The position numbers were made by a program, and so were the translations under genes. Below, in pieces: positions 1 through 5,399 of a stretch of 5,399 nucleotides of DNA (position 1 is its first letter; each line of letters starts with the position of its first letter). The notes below the pieces were generated by a model. The model had not been told where the DNA came from. It did no database searches and worked only from the letters and a program-made list of their open reading frames with translations. This DNA comes from Rubrivivax sp. Its GTDB lineage: Bacteria; Pseudomonadota; Gammaproteobacteria; Burkholderiales; Burkholderiaceae_C. The DNA lies in contig JADZCL010000167.1 of assembly GCA_020851615.1 (NCBI GenBank), positions 1-5,399 of the forward strand, given 5' to 3'.

Positions 1-1466
<1,466 letters not shown>

Positions 1467-1497
1467 GGCGTGGGAGTCTATGGCGAGAGCCGAAAGC

Positions 1498-2115
1498 TCA
1501 TGCCGCCAGCGGCACGCGCGCACGCCGCAGCAACTGCGCCGTCTCGAACAGCGGCAGTCCCATGACGCCGCTGTAGCTGCCCTGCAGGTGGGCGATCCAC
1601 GCTGCGATGGGCCCCTGCACAGCATAGGCACCGGCCTTGCCGAAGGGCTCGCCACTGCCGACGTAGCGCTCGATGATGGCCGCGGGCAGCTCGGCAAAGC
1701 GCACACGCGAGATGCACAGCGCCAGGCCGCTGCGACGCGGCGTGCACCCCAGTGCCACCGCGCTCAGGACGCGATGCGTGCGCCCGGAGAGCCGCTGCAG
1801 CATCTGCCGCGCATGCCCGGCGTCGTCGGGCTTGCCGAGGATCTGCCGCCCCAGCGCGACCGTGGTATCCGCAGCCAGGATCGGGGCCATGGGCAGGCCG
1901 CGCTGTGCAAGGCGCACCCAGGCTGCTGCAAGCTTGGCACGCGCCACGCGCTGCACGTAGTCCTGCGGCAGTTCGCCTGGGCGCAGGGCCTCGAGCGCCT
2001 CGGCGTCCTCGTCCGCGTCGGGCAGCAGCGGGCGGTGCGCCACGCCCAGTTGCTCAAGCAACTGCACGCGGCGCGGGCTGCGACTGGCGAGGTAGACGAA
2101 GGTCGGGGCCTGCAT
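1498..2115 (-). CDS. maf: Maf family nucleoside triphosphate pyrophosphatase (YhdE type)
   Basis: Maf proteins hydrolyse nucleoside triphosphates to the monophosphate and pyrophosphate. The YhdE branch acts on dTTP, UTP and modified pyrimidines, keeping them out of DNA and RNA. From the ATG at 2115 the protein is 205 aa (E. coli YhdE is 197). LASRSPRR at 9-16 is the N-terminal phosphate-binding motif, RAKL with K61 and AADTTV with D83 are active-site blocks, and [10 protein letters not shown] at 159-168 with Q167 is the block that separates YhdE-type from YceF-type (m7GTP) enzymes. SPRR rather than SPWR also favours YhdE-type. The start is uncertain: the frame is open upstream, with GTG codons at 2136 and 2148, the latter overlapping the rlmH stop by 4 bases. 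I chose the ATG because [11 protein letters not shown] fits the usual family N-terminus. None of the starts has a good Shine-Dalgarno. Substrate choice is inferred from motifs only. Confidence 0.95.
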   Translation of the reverse strand: MQAPTFVYLASRSPRRVQLLEQLGVAHRPLLPDADEDAEALEALRPGELPQDYVQRVARAKLAAAWVRLAQRGLPMAPILAADTTVALGRQILGKPDDAGHARQMLQRLSGRTHRVLSAVALGCTPRRSGLALCISRVRFAELPAAIIERYVGSGEPFGKAGAYAVQGPIAAWIAHLQGSYSGVMGLPLFETAQLLRRARVPLAA

Positions 2116-2125
2116 GGTGTGGCGT

Positions 2126-2149
2126 TGTGCGATCACTTGTGCGATCACT
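2126..2149. repeat. Perfect 12-bp tandem duplication at the rlmH/maf junction
   Basis: The unit TGTGCGATCACT (plus strand) occurs twice without mismatch, at 2126-2137 and 2138-2149. The right copy contains the rlmH stop codon (2145-2147). Read in the maf frame on the minus strand each copy begins with GTG and encodes Val-Ile-Ala-Gln, so the duplication adds four codons to the open frame in front of the maf ATG and supplies two alternative GTG starts (2148 and 2136). It also widens the rlmH-maf gap by 12 bases. Confidence 0.9.
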
Positions 2150-2612
2150 CGCGGTGATACGGATGGCCCTGGTGCAAGGTCCAGGCCCGGTAGAGCGCCT
2201 CGACCAGCACCACGCGCGCCAGCGCGTGAGGCAAGGTCAGGTCCGACAGGCGCAGCGTCTCGTCAGCGCGCGCCGCCCAGGCCGGGTCGATGCCGTCCGC
2301 ACCGCCGACGATGAAGGCCACGTCCTGGCCCGTGCCGCGCCAGTGCGCCACGCGCGCGGCCAGCTGTGCGCTCGTCATGCGGCTGCCGCCCTCATCCAGC
2401 ACGACGCGGCGCGCACCGCGGGGGATCGCCGCGTCCAGCCTCTGGGCCTCGGCAGCCATGCACTGTGCCGCGCTGCGTCCGGCGCGCGCCTCTGCCTTGA
2501 CGGCTTTCAGCTCGAGGCGCATCTCGGGGGGGAAGCGCCGCGCGAACTCGTCGAATGCGGCCAGCGCCCACTCGGGCTGGCGCTGGCCGACCGCCACCAC
2601 CAGCAACTTCAT
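2145..2612 (-). CDS. rlmH: 23S rRNA (pseudouridine-1915-N3)-methyltransferase
   Basis: RlmH is a SPOUT-class methyltransferase that uses S-adenosylmethionine to methylate pseudouridine 1915 in helix 69 of 23S rRNA, acting on the assembled 70S ribosome. The protein is 155 aa, exactly the length of the E. coli enzyme. LDEGG at 72-76 and FIVGGADG at 100-107 form parts of the cofactor-binding knot, [12 protein letters not shown] at 122-133 is the conserved knot segment, and the C-terminus [12 protein letters not shown] (144-155) carries the Y152-H153-R154-E155 ending characteristic of the family. The ATG at 2612 lies 12 bases after the rsfS stop. The intervening bases are only G and C with no real Shine-Dalgarno, so translation may depend on coupling to rsfS. 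Pairing of rsfS with rlmH is widespread in bacteria and supports a shared role on the large subunit. Confidence 0.98.
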   Translation of the reverse strand: MKLLVVAVGQRQPEWALAAFDEFARRFPPEMRLELKAVKAEARAGRSAAQCMAAEAQRLDAAIPRGARRVVLDEGGSRMTSAQLAARVAHWRGTGQDVAFIVGGADGIDPAWAARADETLRLSDLTLPHALARVVLVEALYRAWTLHQGHPYHRE

Positions 2613-2624
2613 CGCCGCCGCGGC

Positions 2625-3275
2625 TCAGCGCGACGCGCTCTTGCGCGCCGGGGCGGGCTTGGTGGTGCGCCGGGCCACCTGCGCGGCTGCCGTCTCTGGC
2701 GCCGTCTTGCGGGCGGTCTTCGGGGCGGCCTTCGGGGCCGGCTTGGCGGTCGGCTTGGCAGTCGGCTTGGCGGCCGCCCTCGCACTGGCCTTTGCAGGCG
2801 GCTTGGGGCTCGGCTTCGTCCGGGTCTTGGCCGCCTTCTGCCCGGCCGTCTTGACGGGGACCGGCGCCGGCGCCTTGCCGCCTGCCCCGGCTGTGGTCGT
2901 GCCGGCCTTGGGCAGGCCGGCCTCGGCACCCTCGTCCAGGCGCATCTTCACCGGCTTGCCGCCCCAGATCTCCTCCAGGCGGTAGTAGTCGCGGATGTTG
3001 GGCTGCATGATGTGTGCGACGGCGGCACCGCAGTCGACGATGATCCACTCGCCGTTGTCCTCGCCCTCGGTGCGCAGCACGGCCAGGCCGCGCTTCTTGA
3101 CCGTCTCGCGCACGCTCGACGCCAGCGCCTTGGTCTGCCGGTTGCTGGTGCCCGAGGCGATGATGACGCGCTCGAACAAGGGTGTGAGGTGCTCGGTGTT
3201 GAAGGCCACGATGTCGTTGCCCTTCACGTCCAGCAGGCCATCGACGATGGCGCGCTGCAGCTTGCGGATGTCCAT
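2625..3275 (-). CDS. rsfS: Ribosomal silencing factor RsfS with long basic C-terminal tail
   Basis: RsfS (Iojap/YbeB family) binds uL14 on the large subunit and blocks joining of the 30S subunit when nutrients are short. The protein is 216 aa, about twice E. coli RsfS (105 aa). Residues 1-112 are the family domain: NDIVAFN at 20-26, ASGTSNRQTKAL at 40-51, GEWIIVDCG at 75-83 and NIRDYYRLEEIW at 93-104. Residues 123-216 form a low-complexity tail of Ala, Lys, Pro and Thr with 23 Lys/Arg in 94 residues and no aromatic residue. From K150 to K190 a basic residue falls at every fourth position, eleven times in a row. The tail resembles histone H1-like or AlgP-like tails and is probably disordered; its function is unknown to me. 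The ATG directly follows the nadD stop with no gap. An AGGAG within the end of nadD (3280-3284) is the likely ribosome binding site, implying translational coupling. Confidence 0.97.
   Translation of the reverse strand: MDIRKLQRAIVDGLLDVKGNDIVAFNTEHLTPLFERVIIASGTSNRQTKALASSVRETVKKRGLAVLRTEGEDNGEWIIVDCGAAVAHIMQPNIRDYYRLEEIWGGKPVKMRLDEGAEAGLPKAGTTTAGAGGKAPAPVPVKTAGQKAAKTRTKPSPKPPAKASARAAAKPTAKPTAKPAPKAAPKTARKTAPETAAAQVARRTTKPAPARKSASR
2739..2774. repeat. 12-bp tandem repeat in the rsfS tail (3 near-perfect units, decaying outward)
   Basis: Three consecutive units read CGGCTTGGCGGT, CGGCTTGGCAGT and CGGCTTGGCGGC on the plus strand. Related but degenerate units continue in the same 12-base register to about 2822, including CGGCTTGGGGCT at 2799-2810. 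Each unit encodes a four-residue block containing Lys (CTT on the plus strand is AAG on the minus strand), so the DNA repeat underlies the four-residue lysine period of the RsfS tail. Confidence 0.85.
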
Positions 3276-3881
3276 TCAGCTCCTGCTTCGGCCCTGGTAG
3301 AGCCCGTGCGATTCAATATAACGCGCCACCTCCGGCGGCACCAGATCCTCGATGGACGCACCGCGGGCCACACATTGGCGGATGTCGGTGGCCGCAACGG
3401 ACGTGGGCGGCAGCGTCAGCCACTGCACCGGGTGGCCGCGCACCGCCGCATCCGCTGTGGGTGGGGCGCCCGGGCGCACGGCAACGGCCAGCGCCACCTG
3501 CTGCAGCAGTTGTGCGCAGCCATGCCAGGTGTGCAGGCCCGCGTACTGGTCCTGCCCGATGATGAGGAACAGGCGCGCCTGCGGTTGTTCGGCACGCAGC
3601 TCGAGGACGGTCTCCAGCGTATAGCTCGGGCCTGCGCGTTGGGTCTCGCGCGGGTCGACGACGAAGCGTGGCTCGTCCGCCAGCGCCAGCCCCAGCATCG
3701 CCAGCCGGTGCACCGCGGGTGTGAGTGCACGCGCCTTCTGCCAGGCGTGGCCAGCGGGGAGCCACAGCAGTCGGTCGAGTTGAAGTTCGACCAGCGCCGT
3801 GCGCGCCAGCGCCAGGTGGGCACGGTGCACCGGATCGAAGCTGCCGCCGAAGAGACCCAGGCGCGCGCATGTCTGGGGCAT
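3276..3881 (-). CDS. nadD: Nicotinate-nucleotide adenylyltransferase
   Basis: NadD transfers AMP from ATP to nicotinate mononucleotide, giving deamido-NAD, the penultimate step of NAD synthesis. The protein is 201 aa, normal for the family. GLFGGSFDPVHRAH at 9-22 holds the nucleotidyltransferase motif with H19 and H22. WQK (47-49) sits at the usual PPHK position, IIGQDQYAGLHTW (107-119) is the GxDxxxxLxxW block, and SVAATDIR (161-168) replaces the canonical SSTxxR signature, keeping T165 and R168. The C-terminus VPPEVARYIESHGLY (181-195) is typical. An in-frame ATG at 4001 would add 40 residues deep inside hemF. I reject it because the motif normally begins within ten residues of the start, and the ATG at 3881 has GAGG (3888-3891) six bases upstream. 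The gene begins 8 bases after hemF ends and abuts rsfS. Confidence 0.96.
   Translation of the reverse strand: MPQTCARLGLFGGSFDPVHRAHLALARTALVELQLDRLLWLPAGHAWQKARALTPAVHRLAMLGLALADEPRFVVDPRETQRAGPSYTLETVLELRAEQPQARLFLIIGQDQYAGLHTWHGCAQLLQQVALAVAVRPGAPPTADAAVRGHPVQWLTLPPTSVAATDIRQCVARGASIEDLVPPEVARYIESHGLYQGRSRS
3280..3284 (-). promoter_or_regulatory. Shine-Dalgarno of rsfS inside the nadD 3' end
   Basis: The minus strand reads AGGAG, then four bases, then the rsfS ATG. The four bases include the nadD TGA, which touches the ATG. This is the best ribosome binding sequence in the window; the spacing is short, which suits reinitiation by ribosomes finishing nadD. Confidence 0.65.
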
Positions 3882-3887
3882 GCGCGG

Positions 3888-3891
3888 CCTC
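3888..3891 (-). promoter_or_regulatory. Shine-Dalgarno of nadD overlapping the hemF stop
   Basis: GAGG on the minus strand shares its first two bases with the hemF TGA stop and lies six bases before the ATG at 3881. It supports that ATG over the longer in-frame alternative. Confidence 0.55.
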
Positions 3892-4837
3892 AGGGAATGG
3901 GAGTCGCCGGCGACCAGGCGGCCCAGTCGCGCGGGCGCAGGAAGTCGCTGTAGAGCCGGGCCTCGGGCGTACCCGCCTGCGGCTCCCAGGCATAGCGCCA
4001 CGCAGCGCGCGGGGGCATGCTCATCAGGATGCTTTCGGTGCGCCCGCCGCTTTGCAGACCGAACAAGGTGCCGCGGTCGAAGACGAGATTGAACTCGACG
4101 TAGCGTCCGCGCCGATAGGCCTGGAAGTCGCGCTCACGCTCGCCATAGGGCGTGTGGCGTCGGCGCTGCGCGATCGGCAACCAGGCGCCGAGGAAGGCGT
4201 CGCCGACGGCACGCGTCAGCGCCACGCCTTGTGCAAGGCCGAGTTCGTCGAAGTCGTCGTAGAAGACGCCACCGACGCCGCGCGGCTCGCCGCGATGGGG
4301 CAGGAAGAAGTACTCGTCGCACCAGGTCTTGAAGCGCGGGTGCAGCGCTGCACCAAAGGGCGCGAGCGCGGCGCGGCAGGCGCGGTGGAAGTGCGCCGCA
4401 TCTTCCTCGAAGCCGTAGTACGGCGTCAGGTCCATGCCGCCGCCGAACCAGACCACCGGCGCCTGCCCCGCCGGCTGCGCGGCGAACATGCGCACGTTCA
4501 GGTGCACCGTCGGCACATAGGGGTTGCGCGGGTGCAGCACGAGGCTGACCCCGAGCGCCTCGAAGGGTGCACCGGCCAGCGCTGGCCGGCGCTGCGTGGC
4601 CGCCGGCGGCAGGCCCTGGCCGCGGACGTGGCTGAAGTTGCAGCCGCCGCGCTCGATCAGCGCACCGTCCTCGACCAGGCGCGAAATGCCGTCGCCCTCG
4701 AGCCGGCCGCCCGGGCTGCGCGTCCAGGCGTCGTGCACGAAGGGCTTGCCGTCCTCGGCCTGCAAGGCGTCGACGATGGACTGCTGCAGCTCCAGCAGGT
4801 AGGCGCGGATGGCACGCGTGTCGGCCTGGGCGTTCAC
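3890..4837 (-). CDS. hemF: Oxygen-dependent coproporphyrinogen III oxidase
   Basis: HemF uses O2 to decarboxylate two propionate side chains of coproporphyrinogen III, giving protoporphyrinogen IX in haem synthesis. It acts as a cytoplasmic homodimer. The protein is 315 aa (E. coli 299). H102, H112, H151 and H181 correspond, with a constant offset of six, to the four conserved histidines of the E. coli enzyme, H112 matching the proposed proton donor. Other family blocks are [12 protein letters not shown] (105-116), [15 protein letters not shown] (132-146), [20 protein letters not shown] (231-250) and [19 protein letters not shown] (258-276), with substrate-contacting GGR at 264-266. The start is a GTG at 4837, preceded by GAGGG seven bases upstream that overlaps the purD stop. 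The gap to purD is 10 bases. No alternative start fits better. Haem, NAD and purine genes side by side suggest shared basal expression rather than one pathway. Confidence 0.98.
   Translation of the reverse strand: MNAQADTRAIRAYLLELQQSIVDALQAEDGKPFVHDAWTRSPGGRLEGDGISRLVEDGALIERGGCNFSHVRGQGLPPAATQRRPALAGAPFEALGVSLVLHPRNPYVPTVHLNVRMFAAQPAGQAPVVWFGGGMDLTPYYGFEEDAAHFHRACRAALAPFGAALHPRFKTWCDEYFFLPHRGEPRGVGGVFYDDFDELGLAQGVALTRAVGDAFLGAWLPIAQRRRHTPYGERERDFQAYRRGRYVEFNLVFDRGTLFGLQSGGRTESILMSMPPRAAWRYAWEPQAGTPEARLYSDFLRPRDWAAWSPATPIP
4572..4589. repeat. 18-bp perfect palindrome within hemF
   Basis: CCGGCCAGCGCTGGCCGG is identical to its own reverse complement, with nine-base arms and no spacer. It lies in hemF codons 83-89 (R-R-P-A-L-A-G), a segment also present in E. 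coli HemF. Chance in GC-rich coding DNA is a real alternative. Confidence 0.6.
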
Positions 4838-4844
4838 GGACCGA

Positions 4845-4849
4845 CCCTC
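4845..4849 (-). promoter_or_regulatory. Shine-Dalgarno of hemF overlapping the purD stop
   Basis: GAGGG on the minus strand begins within the purD TGA stop and ends seven bases before the GTG at 4837. This good spacing is the main reason for accepting a GTG start for hemF and suggests coupling to purD translation. Confidence 0.6.
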
Positions 4850-5399
4850 AATGCCTGATCACACGATGGCCGATATCGCTGCGCCACTGCGCACCCTCGA
4901 AGCGGATCGCACGCACGCTTTCGTAGGCCAGCTGCTGCGCCACCCGCGGCGGGTCGCCCAGCGCGGTGACGCACAGCACGCGCCCGCCGCTGCTCACCAG
5001 GCTCCCGTCGACCAGCACCGTCCCGGCGTGGAAGACCTTGCAGTCCGCACCGCCGGCCAGCCCCGCACCACGGATCGCATCGCCCTTGCGCGGCGCAGCC
5101 GGATAGCCCGCCGCGGCCATCACGACGCCCAGCGCCGTGCGGCGATCCCACTGCAGCTCGATCTGGTCGAGCGTGCCCGCCGTGGCGTGCATCAGGACCT
5201 CGAAGAGATCGCTCTTCAGGCGCATCAGGATGACCTGCGCCTCGGGGTCGCCGAGGCGGCAGTTGAACTCGACCGTGCGCGGCTGGCCCTCGTCGTCGAT
5301 CATCAGGCCGGCGTAGAGGAAGCCGGTGAAGGGCGCGCCCTCGCGCGCCATGCCCGCCAGCGTGGGCTGGATGATCTCCTGCATCACCCGCGCGTACAC
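4848..5399 (-). CDS. purD: Phosphoribosylamine--glycine ligase, C-terminal part (5' end outside window)
   Basis: PurD (GAR synthetase) joins phosphoribosylamine and glycine using ATP, the second step of de novo purine synthesis. The visible 183 residues are a little under half of the usual 420-430. The frame is open through the right edge; the first codon there is an internal GTG (Val), not a start. YAGLMID (29-35 of the visible part) and [12 protein letters not shown] (44-55) belong to the end of the ATP-grasp domain, where the E and N residues bind metal. The rest is the GARS C-terminal domain: [11 protein letters not shown] (90-100), KVFHAGT (121-127) and [12 protein letters not shown] (137-148), all closely matching E. 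coli PurD. It is the first visible gene of the run, with hemF following after 10 bases, so the promoter must lie beyond the window. Confidence 0.97.
   Translation of the reverse strand: MYARVMQEIIQPTLAGMAREGAPFTGFLYAGLMIDDEGQPRTVEFNCRLGDPEAQVILMRLKSDLFEVLMHATAGTLDQIELQWDRRTALGVVMAAAGYPAAPRKGDAIRGAGLAGGADCKVFHAGTVLVDGSLVSSGGRVLCVTALGDPPRVAQQLAYESVRAIRFEGAQWRSDIGHRVIRH

Noticed and set aside
1467..1497. Possible promoter or terminator between maf and rng
   Set aside because: The 31 bases contain no clear -35/-10 pair, no stable hairpin with a T run and no Shine-Dalgarno; nothing can be supported there.
1752..3953. 733-codon open frame on the plus strand
   Set aside because: It lies antisense to maf, rlmH, rsfS and nadD, all clearly recognised. 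Its translation is Arg/Ala/Gly/Gln-rich with no family motif. Long antisense open frames are expected in GC-rich coding DNA.
3882..4001. 40-residue N-terminal extension of NadD
   Set aside because: It would overlap hemF by 112 bases, has no resemblance to NadD, and the internal ATG has a Shine-Dalgarno and the normal distance to the FDPVH motif.
3725..4858. 377-codon open frame on the plus strand
   Set aside because: It is antisense to hemF and part of nadD and shows no recognisable domain.

Overview
The window is a compact, very GC-rich stretch of bacterial chromosome in which every gene lies on the minus strand. Gene content and order (purD, hemF, nadD, rsfS, rlmH, maf, rng), together with protein features such as the RNase G and HemF sequences, point to a betaproteobacterium of the order Burkholderiales. 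The species cannot be read from the sequence. The presence of oxygen-dependent HemF indicates a lineage able to live aerobically.

In transcription order (right to left): the C-terminal part of purD (purine synthesis, cut by the right edge); hemF (aerobic coproporphyrinogen III oxidase, GTG start); nadD (nicotinate mononucleotide adenylyltransferase); rsfS (ribosomal silencing factor with a long basic tail); rlmH (23S rRNA pseudouridine-1915 methyltransferase); maf (house-cleaning nucleotide pyrophosphatase of the YhdE type); and rng (RNase G), which reaches the left edge and probably lacks only its last few residues and stop codon. Gaps between genes are 10, 8, 0, 12, 29 (or a 4-base overlap if maf uses an upstream GTG) and 31 bases. 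There is no room for independent promoters or terminators in the usual sense, so the seven genes very likely form one operon or part of one, with the promoter upstream of the visible purD.

Functionally the cluster mixes cofactor and nucleotide supply (purine, haem, NAD) with ribosome biology (RsfS on uL14, RlmH on 23S helix 69, RNase G in rRNA maturation and mRNA decay) and nucleotide-pool sanitation (Maf). These are known families in an arrangement I recall as common in Burkholderiales. I see no mobile element, CRISPR array, tRNA, rRNA or novel multi-gene system. The points worth a second look are a strict four-residue basic periodicity in the RsfS tail with a matching 12-base DNA repeat, a perfect 12-base tandem duplication at the rlmH/maf junction that multiplies possible maf starts, and an 18-base perfect palindrome inside hemF. 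The long plus-strand open frames are antisense shadows of these genes.
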